Of a DNA stretch of 5,513 bases, positions 1 to 5,513 are shown one piece after another. The stretch is taken from assembly GCA_934667795.1 (NCBI GenBank), contig CAKUMP010000164.1:1-5513 (forward strand). Direction: 5' to 3'. The translations under genes were made by a program, and so were the position numbers. How positions within the stretch are numbered: position 1 is the stretch's first letter; each line of letters begins with the position of its first letter. Below the pieces are notes generated by a model. It did no database searches, was not told the DNA's origin, and worked only from the letters and a program-made list of their open reading frames with translations. The DNA is from an uncultured Chthoniobacterales bacterium (GTDB lineage Bacteria; Verrucomicrobiota; Verrucomicrobiia; Chthoniobacterales; CAKUMP01).

Positions 1-1933
1 GGGTTCCGATCACCATATCGACCGAACCTTCCTGTAATTCCTGCAGCGTGCGTGCTTGTTCGGCAGGAGTTCGAAAACGGCTCAGAAGTTCTACCCGAAT
101 CGGGTAATCCGACATGCGTTCGCGAAAATTCTGATAATGTTGCTGCGCAAGCACCGTGGTGGGGACCAGAACCGCCACTTGTTTCCCGTCCATCACCGCT
201 TTAAAAGCAGCGCGGATCGCCACTTCCGTTTTTCCGAAACCGACATCACCGCAGATCAGGCGGTCCATCGGTTGCGTGGATTCCATATCCTGTTTGGTGT
301 CCAGAATCGCCTGTAGCTGATCGGGTGTTTCGCGATACAGAAATGAGGATTCGAACTCGCGCTGCCAGTGGGTATCCGGGCGGAAGGCATAGCCATTTGT
401 CGTTTCCCGTTCTGCATGGAGCGTCAGCAACTGGCTTGCATAATCCATGATGGCAGCCTGGGCTTTGCGTTTGGCATTTCCCCACTTTTTTTCACCCAGC
501 TTGCTGAGAGGAGGCGATTTTTTCCCGACCCCTATATAACGGGACACCAAATAGGCGTTTTCCATCGGGACATAAACTTTTGCCCTGTCGGCAAATTCCA
601 GTTCCAGCACCGATTGGGCGACCTCATTGGCACCGGGTACCTCATGAATCCCGCAATAACGCCCGATCCCGTAATCGGCGTGCACGACCAGTTCATCATC
701 CCGGAGGTCGCTGAAATCAATCTGCGAGCGGCTGACCAGAAGTTTTTCCCGACGTTTTTCCAGCCGACGTCCGGGGATCTGCCGGTAACGCCCGAAAATC
801 AGCGCGTCCGAAAGTAACGCTAATCGGGAATTTTCCAGCAAAAACCCCTGGTTGGAAGTGCCCAGCAAAAATTCAATAGAAGAAAAGTCCTGATTCTGCT
901 CCTGAAAAAGTTCTTTCAAACGCTCTTGTTCGCCTTCGTTATTGCACAAAATTGAAACCTGCCATTTTTCTTTTTGCCAGAAATCCAATTGGTCAAAAAG
1001 CCGTTGCCGGGCAGCACTTTCCAGAATCACATCGCCGGATTGCAGTCCGTCTAATCCTGTGAGCGAAAAATCGAGCGGAAGAGTCGGTAGATCAGCCGTT
1101 TCTTCTTGAAAAATTGGCTCATTTGTGATATGTAAATGCGCCTTTTCGATGTCTGGATCGAAGGTGATGACCAGGTCTCCGGGCTGGATAGCGGTTTCCA
1201 GCAAAACCATTTCGGCATCCGGATCACCAAGCAAAATTGAGCATTCTTTGAGGTGGCGGACAGAAATCTGCTGATCGAGATCGAATTCCCGGATGGAGTC
1301 GATTTCGGTATCAAAAAGTTCGATGCGGATGGGAAGTGGGTTTTGCCAGGAATAAACATCGAGAATCCCGCCCCGGACGGCATATTGCCCACGATGAGAA
1401 ACTTGTGGAACGCGTTCATAGCCAGCTTGTTCGAGTTGATGCATGAACTCGTCGATAGGCAGGGCGGAGTTTTTACGGATCAGGCGAGAAATGTGGAGTA
1501 AATGCTGGGGCGTCGGGACATAGGAATCGAGGCACGAGGAGGTTGTCAGGATTACCTGGGGGGAAGTTCCGCTGTGGAGAATCTGGAGTGCTTCCAGACG
1601 TTCGGAAGAAATTTCGGCATCGGGGATAGAATTTTCGGAAGCCGCCATTTCCAGTTCAGGGATGAAGAGGGGAGCGTCCATCCAGTTTTGCAGATCGGTG
1701 TAGAGATTTTCCTGTTGCCGGGGACTTGCGCAGATGACCCAGATACGTTGAGGAAATTTTTCACTAAGCAGGCTTAACGTGAACCCCCAAGCGGAAGTCG
1801 GGACGTTCGGGCAGAGGGTAAGCATTTCTCCAGGATGAAACGCCTCCAGGGCACACTGGACTTCAGGGTGGAGAAAATTGCGACCGAGGAGGGATCGACG
1901 CTCTTGAAATGCGTTTTCCGGTGTTTTACCCAT
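1..1933 (-). CDS. mfd: Mfd, transcription-repair coupling factor (N-terminal 644 residues, C-terminus off-window)
   Basis: Mfd is a cytoplasmic ATP-driven translocase that removes RNA polymerase stalled at DNA lesions and recruits UvrA for nucleotide excision repair. The frame is open from the ATG at 1931-1933 to the window edge. The UvrB-like module carries RGGILDVY (residues 187-194). R187, R203 and F207 align with the three UvrA-contact residues known in E. coli Mfd (R165, R181, F185). The basic segment before the RNA-polymerase-interacting domain reads IFGRYRQIPGRRLEKRR. That domain starts at DELVVHADYGIGRY (412-425) and includes YVPMENAYLVSRYIG. The translocase begins with Walker A GDVGFGKT (562-569, K568), then VPTTVLAQQHY (590-600), SRFR (618-621) and DMVIGT (639-644), where the window cuts it. 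The ATG overlaps the pabC stop by 8 bp with no clear Shine-Dalgarno, which suggests translational coupling. Compared from memory with E. coli, the stretch between F207 and Walker A is roughly 90 residues shorter. The family call is very secure. Confidence 0.97.
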   Translation of the reverse strand, partial: MGKTPENAFQERRSLLGRNFLHPEVQCALEAFHPGEMLTLCPNVPTSAWGFTLSLLSEKFPQRIWVICASPRQQENLYTDLQNWMDAPLFIPELEMAASENSIPDAEISSERLEALQILHSGTSPQVILTTSSCLDSYVPTPQHLLHISRLIRKNSALPIDEFMHQLEQAGYERVPQVSHRGQYAVRGGILDVYSWQNPLPIRIELFDTEIDSIREFDLDQQISVRHLKECSILLGDPDAEMVLLETAIQPGDLVITFDPDIEKAHLHITNEPIFQEETADLPTLPLDFSLTGLDGLQSGDVILESAARQRLFDQLDFWQKEKWQVSILCNNEGEQERLKELFQEQNQDFSSIEFLLGTSNQGFLLENSRLALLSDALIFGRYRQIPGRRLEKRREKLLVSRSQIDFSDLRDDELVVHADYGIGRYCGIHEVPGANEVAQSVLELEFADRAKVYVPMENAYLVSRYIGVGKKSPPLSKLGEKKWGNAKRKAQAAIMDYASQLLTLHAERETTNGYAFRPDTHWQREFESSFLYRETPDQLQAILDTKQDMESTQPMDRLICGDVGFGKTEVAIRAAFKAVMDGKQVAVLVPTTVLAQQHYQNFRERMSDYPIRVELLSRFRTPAEQARTLQELQEGSVDMVIGT

Positions 1934-2726
1934 AGTTTTTATCGACAAATTGCAGAATGGGCACGCTCAGGCGGGGGGCAGGAAGAGAAATTTCTTTTAT
2001 CTGGCGCACGGGTACAGCGCCCATCCAGGAATTGGTGAGAATCGCTGCAGAAAGGTGGGAAAGATCTTCTACCGTACAGGATTTTTCCTGAATAAGCCCG
2101 GCCTTTAAAAGTAAGGCACGGATAATTCCAGGACGCGCTCCATCGGTAACCGGTGGCGTAAACCAGTTTTTTCCATCCGAATATAAAAAATTCCCCATAC
2201 TGGCACTGATGATGTTTTTTTCCACATTCCAGAGCAGGCATTCATCGGCGCCTGACTCCCGGGCGGACTGGTGTGCCCGGAAATTGAATAAGTAATTTCC
2301 CGATTTGCTCCCGGGAAATGCGGCTTGATAGGGGGCGTCTGCCAGAACCAGAGACAGACCCTTTTCCCTCTGTTCCTCCCAATGTGGGAGACGGTCTTCA
2401 AAGATCCAGTGGCATTGAGATCCCTGGTCCGGAGCAACCAGACTGATGTATTGACGCAGCATTCCGGTGCGTTTTTTTAATTGTTCCAAAAGCGCTTCAG
2501 GAATACCCGAAAAGGCGAGCTTCCATGGGACCCTTGCTTTCTGACAATTATGACGTAATAAAGTCTGATGCCCTTCCAATTCATAAATTTTCCCATCCAG
2601 AACCCGGAATGTTTCAAAAAATGAATACCCGAAACGAAAGCCAAAACTGCTCGCAGAAACCGGATGGTCCCGGCAAAATTCCTGACCATTCCATCCAAAA
2701 GTGATCATTCCCTGTTGATTTGTCAT
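1926..2726 (-). CDS. Class IV PLP-dependent enzyme, aminodeoxychorismate lyase (PabC)-like
   Basis: This 266-residue protein has the length and layout of fold-type IV PLP enzymes (PabC, D-amino acid and branched-chain aminotransferases). PabC converts 4-amino-4-deoxychorismate to p-aminobenzoate and pyruvate for folate synthesis. Visible family features are FGYSFFETFRV (33-42) near the N-terminus, GHQTLLRH (52-59, with R58 at the usual phosphate-binding position), the expected PLP lysine K141 in GSKSGNYL, the GADECLLWN segment (159-167), N179, and TPP followed by GARPGIIR (190-203). Aligned without gaps from K141 to N179 against E. coli PabC (from memory), the conserved Glu of the 'V-T-E' motif is Ser174 (NIISASMGN). 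That may change activity or specificity, so no symbol is given; an aminotransferase or a degenerate paralogue remains possible. The start may be the ATG at 2724-2726 or Met7 at 2706-2708; neither has a convincing ribosome-binding site. It is first in a pabC-like/mfd unit and divergent from the DUF362 gene. Confidence 0.88.
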   Translation of the reverse strand: MTNQQGMITFGWNGQEFCRDHPVSASSFGFRFGYSFFETFRVLDGKIYELEGHQTLLRHNCQKARVPWKLAFSGIPEALLEQLKKRTGMLRQYISLVAPDQGSQCHWIFEDRLPHWEEQREKGLSLVLADAPYQAAFPGSKSGNYLFNFRAHQSARESGADECLLWNVEKNIISASMGNFLYSDGKNWFTPPVTDGARPGIIRALLLKAGLIQEKSCTVEDLSHLSAAILTNSWMGAVPVRQIKEISLPAPRLSVPILQFVDKNYG

Positions 2727-3873
2727 GTGTATAATTTATGATGCGGTATTCGTGATCTGGAAAACTCTCAAGTTGAAGAAAAAAATATGGACGAATCTGC
2801 CCGGGAGCGCAACCCGGATTCTGATCGTGGCCCTGATCTTTTTAATGGGAGGGAGTGTAGATGGAGTGGGCGCCGATATTGAGGAGGAGCAGACGGTGAT
2901 TGTGCCGGTGCTGGCGGTGAGCCCGGTGTACTGGATTCAGGATGCGTATGCGACGGATTCTTATGTGCCCGTTTCGTCTGCTGTTCGTGGGATGGTGGAG
3001 GTGTTGATTCGTGAATTAACGGGGGAGACGACTCCACGTGAGGGGTGGAAAAAACTGGTGAAGCCGGGAGATCGGGTGGGGCTGAAAGTGGATGCCAGCG
3101 GAGGTGCCGGCGGCTCTACGCGACTGGCGGTGATTGAAGCGGTGCTGCGCGGGCTGGAATCAGCGGGAATTTCCCGTACCTCCGTGGTGATATGGGATCG
3201 GGAACGCGCGGCGCTGAATGCCGCGGGCATTACCAGCCAGCGCTTCGGCTGTAAGGTCTATGCTTCGGAAGAAGCGTATTCTCAGGAATTTCCATTCTCT
3301 TCTCCGGTTTTAGGCCAGCTTGTTTATGGAGATCTGGATTTTAAATCAGAATCCTCTGTGCTGGATGTGATGGGTTCGCCGGATGCACTGTCGTCGATCA
3401 GTTATTTTCCGGAATTTTTAAAACCGCTGACAAAAATCATTAATTTACCGGTGTTAAAAAACAACCGGTACTATGGTTTGCATGGGGCATTGGCGAATGT
3501 GACGATCCCGAATGTGGATAACTGGCGTCGTTTTGTTCGGGAACCGCGGCACGGCGCTTCGGAGATTCCGGAAATTTATGCGGATCCAATTCTGTATGGA
3601 AAATGTGTTTTGCATTTGATGGATGCTTTGATTGTGCAATATGCCGGGGGACCGGATTTTGCCCCGAATTATTCGTTTGCTCATAATTCCCTGTACGCTT
3701 CGCGCGACCCGGTGAGTCTGGATGCGGTGGCACTGGAACAGTTGGAAATATGGCGGAGCCAGGCAGAACTGCCGTCGATAGAAAAAATGTCCGCACATGT
3801 GAAAGCATCCGAAGCATTTGGACTGGGCAATGCTGCAAAAAAAAATATAAAAATCATTCGAGTGAAACGGTAA
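2725..3873 (+). CDS. Exported DUF362 family protein
   Basis: This is a DUF362-type protein of unknown function, up to 382 residues. Family-like features are VKPGDRVGLKVDASGG (112-127, resembling the 'GdrVlIKpN' stretch), IINLPVLKNNRYYGLHGALAN (238-258, resembling 'vPklKtH..tgalKN'), LMDALIVQYAGGP (298-310) and SRDPVSLDAVALEQL (326-340, the 'DPVAlDa' hallmark). Basic residues KLKKK (16-20) precede a hydrophobic run RILIVALIFLMGG (31-43) and a VGA cleavage-like site before D51. I infer a Sec-type signal peptide and an extracytoplasmic location. There is no lipobox. Cysteines are only C2, C176 and C294, so the ferredoxin clusters of some DUF362 proteins are absent. The ATG at 2725 overlaps the opposite gene's start; GTG 2752 or TTG 2773 would give a more usual signal-peptide length and are plausible true starts. 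The stop overlaps the next gene's ATG by one base. A run of nine A's sits near the 3' end. The function cannot be inferred. Confidence 0.85.
   Translation: MCIIYDAVFVIWKTLKLKKKIWTNLPGSATRILIVALIFLMGGSVDGVGADIEEEQTVIVPVLAVSPVYWIQDAYATDSYVPVSSAVRGMVEVLIRELTGETTPREGWKKLVKPGDRVGLKVDASGGAGGSTRLAVIEAVLRGLESAGISRTSVVIWDRERAALNAAGITSQRFGCKVYASEEAYSQEFPFSSPVLGQLVYGDLDFKSESSVLDVMGSPDALSSISYFPEFLKPLTKIINLPVLKNNRYYGLHGALANVTIPNVDNWRRFVREPRHGASEIPEIYADPILYGKCVLHLMDALIVQYAGGPDFAPNYSFAHNSLYASRDPVSLDAVALEQLEIWRSQAELPSIEKMSAHVKASEAFGLGNAAKKNIKIIRVKR
2730..2735 (+). promoter_or_regulatory. Candidate -10 box for the DUF362/prenyl synthase unit
   Basis: A perfect TATAAT lies at 2730-2735, just inside the longest possible DUF362 reading frame. 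No good -35 hexamer sits at the right distance; TTCCCT at 2708-2713 with a 16-base spacer is the best and it is poor. If used, transcription would begin near 2742, downstream of the ATG at 2725, and translation would have to begin at GTG 2752, TTG 2773 or later. One perfect hexamer in AT-rich sequence can arise by chance. Confidence 0.25.
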
Positions 3874-4874
3874 TGGAATCAGAAAAAGATAAACGTCAGC
3901 AGGCTGGTAAATTTGAGGGTTCTGATGTCCTGTATCGGGAAATTCTTGCCGGGGTGTCCCGCTCTTTTTATTTGACCCTAAAGTGGATGCCGGCAAAAGT
4001 ACGAAAACAGCTTTCTCTGGCGTATTTACTGGCGCGTGCGACCGATACCGTTGCAGATGCGGAGGACCGTCCGGCTGAAATTCGGGTGCCTGTGCTTCAA
4101 CAAATGCAAGCAGCGATTCAGGAAGTTTCTCCGGAACGGGCTGCAAGGATTGATTTTCTCCCAGTGCTCGATTCCACATTGCCAAATCCCGGAGAGCGGG
4201 AATTGTTAAGTAAATTTTCTGTCTGTGTGGGGTTAATGCAGGAATTTGATGAAAAAGATCAGACGCTTATTCGCGAAGTGCTGGCTACTATTACGGGTGG
4301 ACAAATTGAAGATATAGAATTTTTTTCCCCTACGTCTCATACGTCTGGTGTCCGTTGTCTTGCAGATACAAATGCGCTGGACCGTTACACGTATCAGGTC
4401 GCAGGTTCCGTTGGGGAGTTTTGGACAAAATTGTGCTTACGTCATTTTTCGACCTATTCTCCTGTGTTGCCGGAAGATTTGATCCGTCTGGGGATTCATT
4501 TTGGAAAGGCATTGCAACTGACGAATATTCTGCGGGATTTGCCTGAGGATCTGACGCGTGGGCGGTGTTATTTTCCGGAATCAGAAATGGGAGTGGTGCC
4601 TACAACGAGTTCTGATATTCCGGCACGTGTTTTTCAGTTTCATCGGAAGGTTGCGTACGGGTATTTTTCGGATGCGTGTATTTATACCGCATCGTTAAAT
4701 TCATTTCGGATGCGTTTTGCGTGTTATCTGCCGATTCTTCTGGGAAAAGCAACGCTGGACCTACTGGGCGAGATCCCCCCTGAAGAAAAAATAAAGGTCC
4801 CACGCAGCGAAGTGCGCGGGATGTTGTGCAAAGCCGTCCTGGGTGCTGTTTTTCCACGCAGGATTTTAAGGTGA
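3873..4874 (+). CDS. Squalene/phytoene synthase family prenyltransferase
   Basis: This 333-residue enzyme belongs to the family that joins two prenyl diphosphates head-to-head (2 FPP to squalene or dehydrosqualene, or 2 GGPP to phytoene). The opening GVSRSFYLTLKWMP (27-40) leads to the first Asp-rich motif DTVAD (58-62). Next come GGQIEDIEFF (142-151) and YTYQVAGSVGEFW (172-184), whose Y172 aligns with the catalytic Tyr171 of human squalene synthase. The second Asp-rich motif DLPED (222-226) lies in LTNILRDLPEDLTRGRCYFP (216-235). The tail has RMRFACYLPILLGKATL and KVPRSEVRGML. There is no C-terminal membrane anchor, so it is probably soluble or peripheral. The motif wording looks closer to squalene synthase than to phytoene synthase, but the product cannot be fixed by eye. 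The frame is open upstream to 3750, but the ATG at 3873 is preferred: it forms TAATG with the DUF362 stop, has a weak GAGTG 8 bases upstream, and leaves a normal-length protein. Confidence 0.93.
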   Translation: MESEKDKRQQAGKFEGSDVLYREILAGVSRSFYLTLKWMPAKVRKQLSLAYLLARATDTVADAEDRPAEIRVPVLQQMQAAIQEVSPERAARIDFLPVLDSTLPNPGERELLSKFSVCVGLMQEFDEKDQTLIREVLATITGGQIEDIEFFSPTSHTSGVRCLADTNALDRYTYQVAGSVGEFWTKLCLRHFSTYSPVLPEDLIRLGIHFGKALQLTNILRDLPEDLTRGRCYFPESEMGVVPTTSSDIPARVFQFHRKVAYGYFSDACIYTASLNSFRMRFACYLPILLGKATLDLLGEIPPEEKIKVPRSEVRGMLCKAVLGAVFPRRILR

Positions 4875-4876
4875 GC

Positions 4877-4896
4877 CGGGAGCGCCGACGTTCCCG
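4877..4896. terminator. GC-rich hairpin between convergent genes, possible bidirectional terminator
   Basis: CGGGAGCG (4877-4884) pairs with CGTTCCCG (4889-4896) across a CCGA loop, giving 8 pairs including one G-T wobble. It lies in the 40-base gap between the prenyl synthase stop and the repeat-protein stop, where a bidirectional terminator would be expected. There is no U tract on either strand, so it is not a classical intrinsic terminator; mRNA 3'-end protection or a dispersed palindromic element are alternatives. A second, mutually exclusive fold pairs GCCGACG (4884-4890) with CGCCGGC (4895-4901), with one A-C mismatch. Confidence 0.45.
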
Positions 4897-4914
4897 CCGG
4901 CAGCACACTCCAAA

Positions 4915-5513
4915 CTATTTCAGCAAGTTAGTTTTGGTATTTTGCGGAAGGGAAGAAGAATTGATCCAGGCGCGTGCGGTTTCCGGGTCGGCTTTGAGCC
5001 ATTGACGTGCGATGTTTTGTGTGGTGCTGTTCCGGGAGTTTTCATCACTGATAGTGGCCGCCCACATCGCAGCCGCTTCGGGGTCTTCGCGAACGGTGGA
5101 GTTGGCAAAGCTGGCAACGGCAGAGTCGCGCGATTTTCCATCGGGAAGTGTCTGCAGCCACTCCGATGCCGAAACCGCATCTTGTCTGGCCCATGAAGAA
5201 GCCAGGTTGGACATGGACCGGGACTTTGTGTCTTCATCGGAAATGGAATTCACAATACGAAGCGCGGACTGTGGATCCTGGTGCGCGACGGAATTCACCA
5301 GGTTGCTGATGGTGTTATTACGATTGGTCCCCTCCGGGATGGAAAATGCGAGCTTCGTCGCAATATCAATATCTATAGACGCAAAATTTCCGATAGAGCT
5401 AGAGATCGCATTTTCCCTTGTTTCCTGATCTCGAATGGAGTTGAGCGTATCCAGTGCATCTTCAGGGGAATAATTAACAAGTGAGCTGACGATGCTGCTG
5501 ATTGCGTTGTTGC
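4915..5513 (-). CDS. Tandem 32-residue helical-repeat protein (C-terminal 198 residues, N-terminus off-window)
   Basis: The frame is open from the window edge to the TAG at 4915-4917, giving 198 residues with no stop. The whole visible part is six consecutive repeats of 32, 32, 32, 32, 32 and 33 residues, then TNLLK. A rough repeat pattern is a hydrophobic helix (A-I-S-x-L-V/A-x-x-W/V-x), then (Q/E)DP-x-x-A, a second helix ending W-x-x-S/T-I/L, and a polar turn of the D-E-x-x-R type. This suggests an alpha-alpha solenoid like TPR, Sel1 or HEAT scaffolds, used for binding partners rather than catalysis. It is rich in Ser, Asn and Ala, and no cysteine is visible. I recall similar 'DPeaAaxW' repeat proteins in Verrucomicrobiota, usually annotated as hypothetical. 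A signal peptide or N-terminal domain could lie beyond the edge. A GTG within the repeats (5296-5298) is not a credible start, because the repeat periodicity continues upstream of it. It converges on the prenyl synthase gene. The function is unknown. Confidence 0.8.
   Translation of the reverse strand, partial: NNAISSIVSSLVNYSPEDALDTLNSIRDQETRENAISSSIGNFASIDIDIATKLAFSIPEGTNRNNTISNLVNSVAHQDPQSALRIVNSISDEDTKSRSMSNLASSWARQDAVSASEWLQTLPDGKSRDSAVASFANSTVREDPEAAAMWAATISDENSRNSTTQNIARQWLKADPETARAWINSSSLPQNTKTNLLK
4933..5511 (-). repeat. Six protein-level tandem repeats with a 96-base period (last copy 99)
   Basis: In reading order on the minus strand the units lie at 5511-5416, 5415-5320, 5319-5224, 5223-5128, 5127-5032 and 5031-4933. 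Each begins with a polar pair, then (A/S/T)-(I/V/M)-x-x-(L/I/F), has DP or a D at about residues 15-16, and ends in a charged turn such as DQETR, DEDTK, DGKSR or DENSR. Unit 2 is the most diverged, with IDIDIA in place of the DP-x-x-A core. Units 3 to 5 are the most alike. The similarity is clear in protein but weak in DNA, so the array is old and not recently expanded. The array probably continues beyond the window. Confidence 0.85.

Noticed and set aside
368..817. A 149-residue open frame on the plus strand
   Set aside because: It lies wholly antisense to mfd, where the opposite frame encodes the polymerase-interacting domain; its translation is not protein-like in motif content.
2766..2771. 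TTGAGA on the minus strand as a -35 element for the PabC-like gene
   Set aside because: The hexamer at the matching -10 distance (2743-2748) reads TACCGC, which is not promoter-like.
3750..3872. An upstream start that would extend the prenyl synthase by 41 residues
   Set aside because: It would overlap the DUF362 gene by 124 bases, and family similarity begins only after the ATG at 3873. The open upstream frame is discussed only as a possible frameshift product.
3454..4185. A 243-residue open frame on the minus strand opposite the DUF362/prenyl synthase junction
   Set aside because: It is antisense to two genes with clear family motifs, spans their junction, and its translation shows no recognisable domain or sensible composition.
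5012..5428. A 138-residue plus-strand open frame opposite the repeat protein
   Set aside because: The minus strand shows a regular 32-residue repeat across the same bases, which explains the long open antisense frame.
4933..5511. CRISPR array or recent DNA tandem duplication
   Set aside because: The periodicity is at protein level within an open frame; the DNA copies are well diverged and there are no identical repeats separated by spacers.

Overview
The window looks like chromosomal DNA from a bacterium of the PVC superphylum, most likely Verrucomicrobiota or a relative such as Kiritimatiellota or Lentisphaerota. The pointers are base composition near 50% GC, genes that mostly lack strong Shine-Dalgarno sites, a squalene-synthase-type prenyltransferase, and a protein built of ~32-residue helical repeats of a kind I associate with these phyla. 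No rRNA or other phylogenetic marker is present, so this placement is an inference. Coding density is almost complete and no mobile element, CRISPR array, tRNA or rRNA was seen.

Layout. Bases 1-1933 (minus) hold the N-terminal 644 residues of Mfd, the transcription-repair coupling factor; its C-terminus lies off the left edge. Bases 1926-2726 (minus) hold a class IV PLP enzyme resembling aminodeoxychorismate lyase (PabC). Its stop codon overlaps the mfd start by 8 bp, so the two form a pabC-mfd transcription unit. Divergently, 2725-3873 (plus) encodes an exported DUF362-type protein, followed by 3873-4874 (plus), a squalene/phytoene synthase family enzyme. These two genes overlap by one base (TAATG). 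Converging on them from the right, 4915-5513 (minus) is the C-terminal part of a protein made of six visible ~32-residue tandem repeats. The only intergenic gap of note, 4875-4914, contains a strong GC-rich hairpin.

How the genes relate. The minus-strand pair combines a folate-type PLP enzyme with a DNA-repair translocase; the tight overlap implies co-expression but not a shared pathway. The plus-strand pair is more suggestive: an exported protein of unknown function is translationally coupled to a head-to-head prenyl synthase that should make squalene, dehydrosqualene or phytoene from C15/C20 diphosphates.

The most interesting observations are: the coupling of DUF362 to the prenyl synthase, with an A9 run that would fuse the two frames after a -1 slip; the PabC-like enzyme with Ser where class IV enzymes carry a conserved Glu; the tandem-repeat protein; and the divergent pair whose annotated start codons overlap. 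None of this amounts to a clearly new biological system, but the DUF362/prenyl synthase unit is the best candidate for one.
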